Shown here: positions 9,374 through 18,898 of the stretch, piece after piece
Layout of the letters: each line of letters begins with the position of its first letter
Position numbering within the stretch: the stretch's first letter is position 1
Source of the DNA: Saccoglossus kowalevskii
Taxonomy: Eukaryota; Hemichordata; Enteropneusta; Harrimaniidae
Assembly (NCBI RefSeq): GCF_000003605.2
Contig: NW_003153747.1
Span: forward strand, 90,810-123,406
Reading direction: 5' to 3'
DNA length: 32,597 nucleotides
The notes under the pieces: generated by a model
Seen by the model: the letters and a program-made list of their open reading frames with translations, nothing else
The model's database searches: none
What the model was told of the DNA's origin: nothing
Made by a program: the position numbers and the translations under genes

Positions 9374-10627
9374 GGAATTACTTATGCTTACGTTTTTGTT
9401 TACATAAAATCTTTCCTGTATCAAACATTCTACAGATGGTATCAATTGTTAAATGTAACTGCAAGCAGCCACGTTGGGCTCCATGCTGGTTAATATATTT
9501 CCTATGGGCAATCTCGTGATATCCGTTTTAATTGCCAATTTAAATTCTTATTTTCGGCATTTCGGTTTGCAATACATTAAATGAGGGTGATACGCTCAAC
9601 ATTAAAAAAAAATACTACATTAAAGGGTGACTTGGCCTCTCTTCTTTGGTCTTGTATATTCATCCCAGGATGTGACATCGTAGTCAATTGTTTCATTGAT
9701 TCCATCGCTGGCTGAAAGCTTGCATTTTGTTTGCTCTGAACTGTCCACAATTCTGATATGTACATGCTAATTTGTCCATCCAGTACAAATTGTTGGTCTA
9801 TTAACATTTTCCATTTAACATCTCTCCCTCTGAATTAAGCATACTCAACACTTTCTGCGCCACTCCAATAAAACGAACAGCAACTATAGAAACTATGCCT
9901 TCTGAGTGTATTGTTCAAATAACAGTGATGACCCAAATTGTCTTTCTTTGCTTGACCCCATGTTTTTTCCCATATTGACGGTGGATGTTTATATAAACAT
10001 GAACAATAAATAATGCACATAAAAGGTGTTATGTTAATTCCTATTTCTAAAAAATAATGTCAAGTTTAGAATAAATATAAAGCTTACACTGAACCAAATG
10101 TCCTCACAAAATATCATTAATACAATCTTTCAAAATATAGCTACAACTGTAAATAATTTTTGATAACAGTGACACTTCAAAACAAGGAAAATTAGAATCA
10201 TTGTCAGTAATTGCATTGCTTACAACTTCATGCTGTATTAATGTTTATGATGTAGAGATCATGTATGAGTTGTTGGCAGCATAAACCTCAGGTCCCATTC
10301 CCTTGACTACTTGTACTAACACTGTGTCATAAAAAACCTTGGGCTATTGGTTAACACACCATGACGCGTTTCTCTATGTAGATATCTATTTGTGAATTTC
10401 TCTACTCAAGAACTCATTTCAATATGGCTTCACATTTTTTGATAGTTAATGTATGGCAGTAACAGTAGGTACCGGTAATAGCCTGTTTGAGGTCGAGCCT
10501 CTAGTAAATGTCTAAGGCAGGTAATACAAATATTTAGCTTGTTGCTATTCTTCTCATATACCAGTAATTTTTTACGTTTTTCTTCAGCATTTACGTTCTA
10601 CTGAATGAGCTGAGGTGTTTAGTGAAT

Positions 10628-10687
10628 CATAGACCCTCTCTTTTAGAGGGTCTATGAGTGAATGAATGAATTACATCATGTAATTCA
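10628..10687. repeat. Two adjacent perfect hairpins
   Basis: CATAGACCCTCT at 10628-10639 and its exact reverse complement at 10645-10656 enclose a five-base loop. Ten bases on, TGAATTACAT at 10667-10676 pairs with ATGTAATTCA at 10678-10687 around a single base. Both are perfect. No function can be assigned; the first could fold in intronic RNA. Confidence 0.8.
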
Positions 10688-10874
10688 CAATGATACATAC
10701 ATAACCCGGGTGTGATATCTACAGGTCATTGGCCCATTGTCCTTCTATAACAAGTTATGTAATAGATGTATGCTTTGACAACATACAACTCAGGATTGGG
10801 CTACAGGTAAATACACTTGAAACTCACTAAATTTGTGGTATAACTTTGTTTTGGAGTCTCAGTTAAATAAGAGT

Positions 10875-11320
10875 TAATTAAGGTTGTCGCATCAGACTCA
10901 TGATCGGTAGACCCAAGTTTAAATCCTACCTTAGCCTGAACATCAAAGGGTCGGCCTCTACCCTGGGTGAGTGTGCCACAGACTCAATGGGAAGGCCAAT
11001 TCCACTGGCCGAGATTCATTCACTAACGAATGCGACTTTGGGGGAACTTTGGTTAAGGTCCGCAGGTGCTTGTGTTTGACCGAGCCTGGTTGACGCCAGG
11101 ATAGCGCATTAAAAAATGCCATTTGACAGAGAGATGGTCACACAGCCCTGTCATGTAGTCCCAAACATGAATATGACTTCTGTGGCAAAATGCACTATGT
11201 GTCAGCACTAGCACTTGTAATTTGCACACACAAATAAATGTCAGGAGAGACAACAGTGATACTCAATGTCCAGAACTGTCGCCTGGCACAAAAATTAAAA
11301 AAGAAAAAGAAAATTAAGAT
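10875..11320 (+). mobile_element. Probable tRNA-derived SINE
   Basis: The stretch GCATCAGACTCATGATCGG followed by AGTTTAAATCCTACC at 10889-10930 resembles the anticodon and T-arm part of an initiator- or elongator-Met-like tRNA, with CAT in the anticodon position and a B-box-like GTTTAAATCC. The acceptor stem does not pair as in a true tRNA, so this is not a tRNA gene. The body that follows ends near an A-rich tail (AAAATTAAAAAAGAAAAAG at about 11290). Boundaries and family are uncertain, and no target duplication was identified. Confidence 0.45.
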
Positions 11321-11362
11321 TTTTTTGGATGTTACATGTTATTTGTCGATGTTTGCAGGCAG

Positions 11363-11652
11363 ACAATGTCAGTACATTCCCAAAATTAAAATCATATCCT
11401 TTATACATGTCAGAAGCGAGAGCAGTTGCATCAGGTGATCCACATATGACAACATTCGATGGACGTCGATACAGTTTTCAAGGTGCATGCTGGTATACAT
11501 TTTTCAAAGACTGCACCACACACCCTGATTTTGAAGTCAAAACTAAGGTTGAAAAAAGAGATGATATTGAACTATTCAAAACAAGGACAGTATCTTTCAA
11601 AGTTACTGTCAGAGACCAGTATGCTATTGTTAATGGCATGGATGTAGTCAAA
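11363..11652 (+). CDS. FN3-VWD secreted protein, exon with first half of VWD domain
   Basis: The second of two closely spaced AGs (GCAGGCAG|AC) gives a phase-1 acceptor that fits all upstream exons; the first AG would be phase 0 and would not. The exon encodes NVSTFPKLKSYP, then the VWD hallmark GDPHMTTFDGRRYSFQGAC, WYTFFKDC, and ends FKVTVRDQYAIVNGMDVVK at a phase-0 donor (AAA|GTAAGT). VWD domains carry the GDPHxxTFDGxxY(x)FQGxCxY pattern in von Willebrand factor, mucins, zonadhesin, BMPER/kielin-type and vitellogenin-like proteins. The family within these cannot be fixed. Secretion and Cys-based folding are expected. Confidence 0.92.
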
Positions 11653-11776
11653 GTAAGTATGTTGATTAATATTGTATAGCTAACACATACATACATTTGA
11701 CTATCTACTATATTGACCACATTCACATGTAGTACTGTTCACAATACCTAACATTTTAGCATATATTGATATATAG

Positions 11777-12063
11777 GGAAGTACAGGTGATGGACATGTG
11801 GATTCAACTGCTATACAGATTCAGGAAAAAGATAGCGTGATTACACTGACATTCACAACCAAGGATACAACATACACTCTGACATGGACAATGCGAAAAC
11901 ATATTTTAGAAGCGTCATTCTCTGGTTTTGATTACAACGGCAAACTCTGTGGTCTGATGGGAGATGCTGATGGTGACAAGCATAATGACTTCAAGAAGCC
12001 TGATGGTACTAGTACTAATGACGCTATTCAGTTTGGAGAAAGCTGGAAAGTAAACGAAGAAGT
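11777..12063 (+). CDS. FN3-VWD secreted protein, exon with second half of VWD domain
   Basis: Acceptor TATATAG at 11770-11776, phase 0, continues the VWD domain: GSTGDGHVDSTAIQIQ, then YTLTWTMRKHILEASFSG, and the conserved C-terminal signature LCGLMGDADGDKHNDFKKPDGT with FGESWKV at the end. CGLxGxxDGDxxNDFxxPDG is the classic VWD end, including Asp/Asn residues that could bind calcium. The donor at 12064 (GT|GTAAGT) is phase 2. No C8, TIL or second VWD module follows, so the domain closes the protein. Confidence 0.92.
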
Positions 12064-12694
12064 GTAAGTTTGTTTATTCTGTATTAAGTAGAGATTGTTT
12101 TGGCAAGCCCAGTATGGTTCATAATAAAACAAACAACTTGAATACAACCTAAATTGACACACCCTTTACATAAAATTGATATTGTATGTTATTGTACTGA
12201 AGCTAAATTATGAATAGTCTCTGTTGGTTACTAGGTAGTGGCAGGAAAATAAATTTAATGAGAAGGCACTCTGAGAGTGCAAATCTACAAAGTACTTAAT
12301 TTTAAATAATTCTACCATATTGTTATATATTATTTTATAACAACCAAATCTAGTTCCCCTCTCACAATCTAATCATTTGGTTAGTGAAGGACAGTCCCGA
12401 AAATCAAATGCACTGCCAAAATAATTGTTATATAGCATCTAGATGCAAGTCTCTCCTCAAAACTAATCGATTGGTTCTTCCGAGAAAACATGTACGTCAA
12501 TAATTGCTGTTTTGCAACCAGATGCAAATCTCTCTTACAATCTAATTGACTGCTTGTTCTCCATGTCAAGTTTAGAAAATGCCTACAATTTTTTAATCTT
12601 TGATACAATTTCTTTTAAAACCCACAAAAATGTGAATAACTTCAAGCACTTTTCGTGTGAAAATTCATTAGTTAAATTTTTTGACGAAGTGATC

Positions 12695-12732
<38 letters not shown>

Positions 12733-12819
12733 GGACAGTGAGAACAAACAAAGAACCTGCAGCTACACAAACAATTTAAGCATTATAAATTAAATACGTT
12801 ATTTTCTTCGACCTTACAG
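12064..12819 (+). other. Last intron of the FN3-VWD gene
   Basis: The intron holds a weak tandem repeat of about 85 bp at 12350-12560 (recurring AGATGCAARTCTCTCYT and CTAATYRATTGG) and an (AAT)n microsatellite at 12695-12730. It ends in a good acceptor, CGACCTTACAG. Open frames here look accidental. Confidence 0.65.
12695..12730. repeat. (AAT)n microsatellite
   Basis: About twelve uninterrupted AAT units in the last intron. Confidence 0.97.
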
Positions 12820-12829
12820 GTGCAATTAA
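12820..12829 (+). CDS. FN3-VWD secreted protein, last coding exon
   Basis: After the acceptor at 12818-12819 the bases G-TGC-AAT-TAA complete Val and add Cys, Asn and a stop. The phase-2 donor at 12064 leaves GT, so GT+G makes GTG (Val). The protein therefore ends NEEVCN. The intact exons sum to 918 bases, exactly 306 codons including the stop, for a 305-residue product if FN3 modules 2 to 4 are skipped. The agreement of all phases and the polyA signal just downstream support this end. Confidence 0.75.
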
Positions 12830-13092
12830 GAGTGTCCAGGGGCCAAGCAGACCTACTGATTACATGTTATCAATTTGAAGTCCTATGGGAATTTGGTCGC
12901 CTAAGATTAATCATCTTAATTATTATTTTGGTGTTATAAGTTTTAGAATGATTTTGTCATTATGTTGTGATTTGGAGATTCTAGGGTTCTGATATAAAAT
13001 TATTCGAGACATGTACTGTTGAGTTATATGGAATCGGAAATATGACTTTCATCGGAACGTTAAATTCAATAAAAGGTTTGAAATTGGGGAAA
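12830..13092 (+). terminator. 3' UTR and polyadenylation signal of the FN3-VWD gene
   Basis: AATAAA occurs at 13068-13073 (TTCAATAAAAGG), followed within about 30 bases by a GT-rich stretch (GTGTGTGAGTGTTTATT), the expected downstream element. This places cleavage near 13090 and gives a 3' UTR of about 260 bases. Confidence 0.7.
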
Positions 13093-13109
13093 AAGTGTGT
13101 GAGTGTTTA

Positions 13110-13754
13110 TTAAGTTATTTAACAATTAGAATAACAGGCTTGCACTTGCCTGAATATACACATGTGTGTTGAGAGTGAAGATTTGCGTTTTAGGGCTTAT
13201 ACAAGCCAGACATGTATGTATGTTTGCACATTCCTGAATCTACAATTGCACAACGAGGGTGAAGTTCTACTGCAATCGGCTTGGCTTGCACATGCCTCAG
13301 TATATTAATGTGTGTGCGAGTGAAGATCTACTCCTTTATGCATGCACATGCCTGACCCACTGTGTGGAGATCTATACCATCAAGCTTAAGATGCATTGAG
13401 TGTGAAGATGTGCGTCGTCAGGCTTACACAAACCAGAATTTATGTATTCAACTTCAGGGTGAAGCTCTACTCCATCGGGCATGCATATCTCTGAATCTAC
13501 AGATGAATCTAAAAGGTGAAGCTCTCTTCTGTCGAACAGGCACATCCTTGAACAAAATGCATGTATGTTGTAGGTGAAGATGTATTCAATCATGCCTTCA
13601 CTTATCTGAATCTACAAATCCATTTTGATCGAGAGTGAACATCTACTTCTTAAAGCTTGAACATGCCCGAAACATTGGATGTGTGTTGAGGAGTGAAGTT
13701 CTAATTCATCACGCTTGCACTTTGCACATGCCCCAGGGTCTACCATGCATGTGA
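13110..13754 (+). repeat. Degenerate minisatellite, about 62-bp unit
   Basis: The phrase GAGTGAAGATCTACTCC, then a GGCTTGCACATGCCTGAAT-like phrase, recurs about nine times with spacing of 55-90 bp. Two more units lie at about 14685-14790, beyond the LINE fragment, so the LINE has landed inside the array. Small open frames on both strands here are by-products. Confidence 0.8.
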
Positions 13755-13954
13755 GATTTATTTACTTATTGACTCATACACAATCCCTGGAGGGAAAGAA
13801 AATGGTCACAAAGTACAAGGAGAAAAATAGGTATAAAAATAGAACAAAAACACAATATACTGAATAACAAATACAATCACTAAATTACTAAATAATACAA
13901 AATCTCTAAATTCCTAACTAATAAAAAATTACTAAATTGACAGGCATTAAGATG

Positions 13955-14250
13955 TCAAGTAAGACCCTGCTTCCTGACTTTGAAGCTTTTGCTTATGAAC
14001 TGTGCTACTGGTATAATAACGTTTTCATTGTTTAACAATTCCATGATTTTTTTCTCTGCAGGTTTATTTTCAAATGCTGTGACCATATCCTTAGCTTTAT
14101 TGAACAGTTTAGTACGCAACTCATTATATTTGTTGCATTCCAGCAGAAAATGCATTTCATCCTCGATTAGACCTTTGTTACACATGTCACAAACCCTGTT
14201 GTTTAATGGGATTTTTTTATGACTACCCATTTCAATTTTGAGACTATTTG
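13955..14250 (-). pseudogene. LINE ORF2 C-terminus with zinc knuckle
   Basis: The frame reads LKIEMGSHKKIPLNNRVCDM, then CNKGLIEDEMHFLLECNKYN, ending near ISKSFKVRKQGLT. Cys-x2-Cys followed at a distance by His-x4-Cys gives a knuckle-like motif seen near the end of many LINE proteins. It is separated from the upstream piece by a region where the frame is lost (about 14260-14376). Confidence 0.75.
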
Positions 14251-14377
14251 GTAAGCACACTACGCTGTTTAAAGTTTTTTAGCTTGACTAAATATGGCTC
14301 AAGGTTTGATTAGCCGATATGTTCTCAGTTTGTTTTTCTCATTTGCTTTGGTGCGGTTAATTATCATTATGGACCTC

Positions 14378-14690
14378 ACCTTTCCATCTTGTTAGAAATA
14401 AATCCTTGATCCAAATCAATTTGTTTCATTTGTGCCGAGGTTAATTTATCACAGTTGTTAACTGAATGATATTGTTGGATATTGTTTAATAATGATGTTA
14501 CTTCTAGATACCATTTACTTTTAATGTTTTGGTTAACCACAAAAGCTTCCTTGAGTAACGCATTATTAGAATTCATGGCCCGATTGTAATATTTAATTAT
14601 TTGTTTTTTTATAAATACGTCTAAGGGGTATCTGCCTAACTCGCTATACATGGCCATAATTGGTGTGTGTTGTGACACCCCTAGTAAATG
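14378..14690 (-). pseudogene. LINE ORF2 fragment downstream of the RT domain
   Basis: The frame contains ELGRYPLDVFIKKQIIKYYN, then KWYLEVTSLLNNIQQYHSVN and a short run to NKMER. Such ELGRxPL...IxKYYxR segments lie after the reverse transcriptase in several LINE lineages. The first residues of the open frame (before about 14690) derive from flanking minisatellite. The frame is lost after 14378. Confidence 0.7.
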
Positions 14691-14790
14691 AAGATGTACT
14701 CCAACATGCATTAGCGACTGAGATTGAGAATGAAGATCTCTGTCATAAGTTTTGCACATTACCAAATCTACACATGCGTTTTGAGGTTGA

Positions 14791-15844
14791 ATAAAACTTC
14801 ACTTCTTATATATTTCTTATTGGATTGATTACTTAATTGAGAAAATCAACGCAGGTTCTTCAGTCTGGTGGCAAGTCATTCTCTTTTCTAAATTTGAATT
14901 TAAAACAGCAATGATAGGAAAACAATTTTAAAAATAAAGTTTGGATTAAAATACTGTTTCACGCATAATATACAATATACTTCATGCAATATGCAAAAGG
15001 TTTCCTATGAGTAATTTCGACAAACATTTGTATTCTCGGGAAAAAACAAACACTTGTGATGACAGATGAAATCTTTGGATACACCTTGAAGAAAAAGCGT
15101 ATTATAACAAACAATTAATAAAGCAAGCAGTTAAAAGTTAATAGAACATCTTGGTATGGTAGGAACCGCTACATAAATGAAGATGTTTAAATAGTACATC
15201 GCTGTCATGTGATATGTATTAAATGAATATGTATACTGCACTGTGATGTGAATGAATACACTTCCACTTTGTTGTGGCTTATGTCGTTATCTGCCCACAA
15301 TTACGGTCACTTGGCACTGAAACTACAAATTGCGATGAAATAGAACTCTTAAGTTAGTTCTTATAATAACAATACGACCCGAACATACTTGCCCTATAAC
15401 TTGCTATAATTCACACCAAACAATGGATTGCTCACCAGAAAACAATTTTAATATGAGTGAGAGGAGGGGGTTCCGCCTATATTTAGGTGTGTTTACGATA
15501 CTGGGTAACTATTCAGAATTAACTAAATTACCTCAAAACACACCCAGTGAGTTATCAGACTGGCTACCGGGCAGAACCTGCCTAAACACAAGATGTAAAA
15601 GATAAATGTCTTTTAATTTATTTTCCGCGGGGAAAATGGGCAAACCAGATTAATGCATAACTGCCCACCATCCAATCAACTACAAAGTATGATATTTGAA
15701 TGACATCCTCAATACATCAAACAAATCACCAAGTGTGGCTAAGCAAAAATGTGGAGAAGAGAATGATCTGTATCAGGAAATACCTGGGGGTAATAGCTAC
15801 AGAAGCCCGAACAAGAAAAAAGCTTATGTAACAAAACAAGAATA
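14791..15844. other. No gene recognised
   Basis: AT-rich sequence with only short open frames. The frame at 15423-15605 shows no domain, no splice sites and no bias that would support it. Confidence 0.5.
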
Positions 15845-16240
15845 TTAATTATGTCACATAACTATATGTGGTCATCGAATATATTTATCATATCCATTGT
15901 CTAATGACTTCATCATATTATTGGTTGCCAGTTTATATCTGAAATAGTGATTGAGATATGACAGTTATGTACATTAACAAGGTCACAATATATGGTCATC
16001 TTAAATTTCAGTTAGATCAAATTTCACTTTTCTTCACTATAGCACTGATTTCATATCCCTATCTACAACAGTGCATGAGATATCAAAGTTAAGCATGAGG
16101 TCACATGACCATATATGGTCCTCCGATGCATTTGTTGTTCAATGCCAGATTATAGTGCTGGTTGTAAGTTTATATCTAGAACAGTGCTTGAGATATAACA
16201 GCTATGCATATTAATGAGGTCACATGGCCATACATGGTCA
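15845..16240 (+). repeat. Satellite-like array, forward orientation
   Basis: About three monomers of the 125-bp family described at the left edge, including TATGCATATTAATGAGGTCA at about 16203 and CCATATATGG at 16109-16118. It ends exactly where the acidic reading frame on the minus strand stops (16241). Confidence 0.85.
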
Positions 16241-16940
16241 TCAGTAGTCTTCCTCTGTCAACTCCTCTCCTGTCTCCTCATCCTCTGACTGTTCCCCTGT
16301 ATCCATATTCCTGACCTCATGCTGTTTCCCTCTATTCACATCCTCTGTATTTATAGGATCTTCCAGTTCATCTTCTGTCTCAATTCGATCTGACTCATCA
16401 ATTTCCATCTCTACAATATTTTAATAATTTCCCTCTGACTCATTATAAGAGACAAAGGTGTGATTTGGAGGAGTAGTCTATCTCTGGATTATCCCCACTA
16501 CTATCTTTGGGGAATTCACGCAGTGTAGCTTCTGCCACTGGGGCATCACTGTCATTTGTTGTCACTTCTTGAGGCTCGGTGTCCTCTAGCAAAAGGGTAT
16601 CACTGTCATTATTTGTCACTTTTGGAGATTCAGTATTCTCTGGTACCGGGGCATCACTGTAATTTGTTGTCACTGTCACCTCTTGACATTCAGTATTCTC
16701 AGACACAGGGGCATTACTGCCACTCTTCCTTCTACTGCAGTATCCTCTGGCACCAGGTTAGCTCTAGATCTGACACCTGATCTAGTCTTTTGCCCTTCCA
16801 TCATAATAGTGTTTTCTTCAGTGCTAAGTTCCAGGGCTGCTATTTCCCGGAGGGTCATGATAAGTGCATCAAAAACCAAAAGTATTGCATCATATGTATA
16901 TAATCTACAAAAAATCATGCAAAAATGTATAGTAACCATA
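16241..16940 (-). pseudogene. Coding relic rich in acidic residues, origin unknown
   Basis: The minus strand shows coding texture over about 700 bases, but not as one open frame; it is broken in a few places. From 5' to 3': a segment with REIAALELSTEENTIMMEG and TRSGVRSRANLVPEDT, then three imperfect repeats of about 18 residues (PENTESPKVTNNDSDTLL-like), then a very acidic C-terminus. The last part, 16241-16408, is open from ATG to stop: 55 residues, MEIDESDRIETEDELEDP to GEELTEEDY, with more than a third Asp/Glu. No database family was recognised; a fragment of a mobile element's gene or of a host gene are both possible. It lies exactly between two satellite arrays that face each other. Confidence 0.45.
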
Positions 16941-17364
16941 CATGATTTACTGTAACTAGGTGTGAATTTGCATGATTATTGTCGCTGCATGTAGCAAGAA
17001 CGCTAAATATTACCAATAAATATAACCAATCAGAGACCGGTACCAGAAAGAGGCTGCTTATCAGTTTCAGTGCGCCAACTTTATTACTGTTCGATTACGT
17101 TCTTCTTTTGGAGTTTTCACGAGCTCAAGAGTGTAGTTTTTTGTATTGTTCTAAACTTTAGTCAGTTGACAATAAACGATGTTTGACGAGTTACATACTA
17201 CGAGACGTTATCCATAAGTCTACAAATTGAACCAGCTCGGCAACGCCTGATAAAATACAGCTCAGTCGTCAAGCCACAATTATATTGCCACATAACTACA
17301 ATTTAGTGTCAAAAGACAATCCATCCAACTGTTATCTTGTGTAAAACACATTGCCCAACTGTTA
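16941..17364. other. No gene recognised; spacer before the reverse satellite array
   Basis: Short mixed-composition stretch with no domain. The open frame at 16979-17161 is not supported by any recognisable feature. Confidence 0.5.
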
Positions 17365-18240
17365 TCAGATGAACAAACAGTCATGTGACCTCATTAAATA
17401 TGCATAACGTAATATCTCAAGCACTGTTACAGATAAGAACATGCAACTGGTGCAACATTGAAGCTATGGGACAAGAGATGTGACTAACATATCAGATGAC
17501 CATATATGGTCATGTGACGTCATTAAATATGCATAGATGTAATATCTCAAGCACTATTACAGATAGGTACACAAACCAGCATAGTATTGAAGCTATTGGA
17601 CAAGAGATGTGACAAAGATATCAAATGACATTACATGGTCATGTGTCCTTCATTAAATATGTGACAAACATTTCGGTTGGTCATAGTTAGTCATGTGACC
17701 TCAATATGTGTAACAATAATATCTACAGCACTACTGCAGATAAGAATATGCAACCAGTGCGATATTAAAGCCATTAGTAGAGACAAACATATCAGTTGAT
17801 TATACATGTGACCTCATTAATATGCATCCCAGTTATATCTCAAGCATTGTTACAGCTAGGGACATGCTATCAGTGCAGTCTTAAAGCTATTCGACCATAG
17901 ATGCGACTAATATACCATATGAGCACATAAGGTCATTATTATCTATTCTACATGTCACGCTCTACAAAGTGACTGTTTCAGATTTTCGATTAGTCACGCG
18001 GTTCCGCCGCCATCTTGGATTTAATAAAACCCGGAAGTGCTTAATTACACCAAATTCTGAGGGTCTGGAATTCTCATGTGAGGTCATAGATCTCATTAAA
18101 TATGCATTTCTGCAATATTTCAAGCACTATTGCATGTACAAACATGAAACCAACAATATATTGAAGGCATTGGACAAAAAAATTTGCTAACAGGTTCAAT
18201 GAACATATATGGTCCTAGAACTCATTAAATATGCAATATC
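17365..18240 (-). repeat. Satellite-like array, reverse orientation
   Basis: About seven diverged monomers of the 125-bp family in reverse: CATTAAATATGCAT followed by AATATCTCAAGCACTRTTACAG and then AAGCTATTGGACAAGAGATG. The array is interrupted at 18240 by the hAT element and resumes at 21634. Confidence 0.85.
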
Positions 18241-18751
18241 CAGGGATTTGCCCAGCTCTTTGGGAGTGCTGGTCGCTCATTAATATTCATGAGCTAATTA
18301 ATATTCATAAGGTTGACAGACCCTGGAAATATCCATATTGTTTTGGGTGTTGAGTACTGCTTTTGTACAGAAGATACAAGCTACAGAAGAAATGTGTCAT
18401 ATCATTGTGTTATTTATTTTTCATTACATAACAAAAACTATGAGATTTTTAAAATACAGTTCTGTCGGCTGGTAACAAAATGTCAACTTATTGCTCATTT
18501 CTTTACTATAGTGGAAACGTTGGCATTAGAAATACAGTGAGTGAGTTGACTGGTTGTGCTCAGATTCAATAAATAACAGGAAATAAATTAATTATTTTTT
18601 TCTTTGTATTTACTTTTTTTAGTAATAGTCCGACCAGATAAAAAAAACACATTTGCAGTAAAATCAATTTCATTAAATTGTTGACAATTCCTGACAAAAT
18701 AGTGACACGAGTCCTGAATTTAAGTGGTTCACTAGGTAAAGTCCGTGATAC

Positions 18752-18898
18752 TTATGAAAAATACGGCGTTTTTTTTATCTCAGCCCACAATGTAACAGCA
18801 GCTGAATAGTTGTAGTTTTTCGTGATTGGCCCGTCGATGGCTATGCGCACTAGGCTATCCAGACTTCTTTGACTGAGACGATTACGTGGTAATCTCAC
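18752..18898 (-). pseudogene. hAT transposase, C-terminal dimerisation segment
   Basis: The frame reads RLPRNRLSQRSLDSLVRIAI, then DGPITKNYNYSAAVTLWAEI. NRLS...LDxLxRIxIxGP with a following aromatic-rich W-x-x-x-K segment is the end of the hAT C-terminal dimerisation domain in ZMYM/KIAA1586-like transposases. It is in a different frame from the catalytic part, and the short stretch that joins them, which should carry the conserved ER motif, is missing or unrecognisable. Confidence 0.75.

Larger units (their letters stand above)
9374..11362 (+). other. Intron between the FN3 exons and the VWD exons
   Basis: About 2 kb without a recognised exon. The opposite strand from about 10020 to 9590 shows faint coding-like texture in changing frames, not identified. 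Two perfect hairpins at 10628-10687 and a probable SINE near 10875-11320 lie inside. Further exons cannot be excluded. Confidence 0.5.
13755..14690 (-). mobile_element. 5'-truncated LINE (non-LTR retrotransposon) 3' end
   Basis: Reading on the minus strand, two pieces of the region C-terminal to the reverse transcriptase can be recognised, followed by about 200 bases of AT-rich 3' UTR ending in AATAAGTAAATAAATC. The C-terminal zinc-knuckle-like CDMCNKGLIEDEMHFLLEC and the segment ELGRYPLDVFIKKQIIKYY are typical of the tails of LINE open reading frames. The element lacks endonuclease and reverse transcriptase and interrupts the 62-bp minisatellite. The clade was not determined. Confidence 0.8.

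Noticed and set aside
9577-10020. Minus-strand coding-like pieces (LNSEGEML and DGINETIDYDVTSWDEY textures)
   Set aside because: They change frame, carry stops and match no family I can name. A retrocopy fragment is possible but not supported.
10889-10935. A possible tRNA-Met gene
   Set aside because: The anticodon-arm and B-box resemblance is good, but no acceptor stem closes around it and the similarity continues as a longer body with an A-rich end, as in a SINE.
15423-15605. 60-residue open frame
   Set aside because: No domain, no splice sites, and length expected by chance in this composition.
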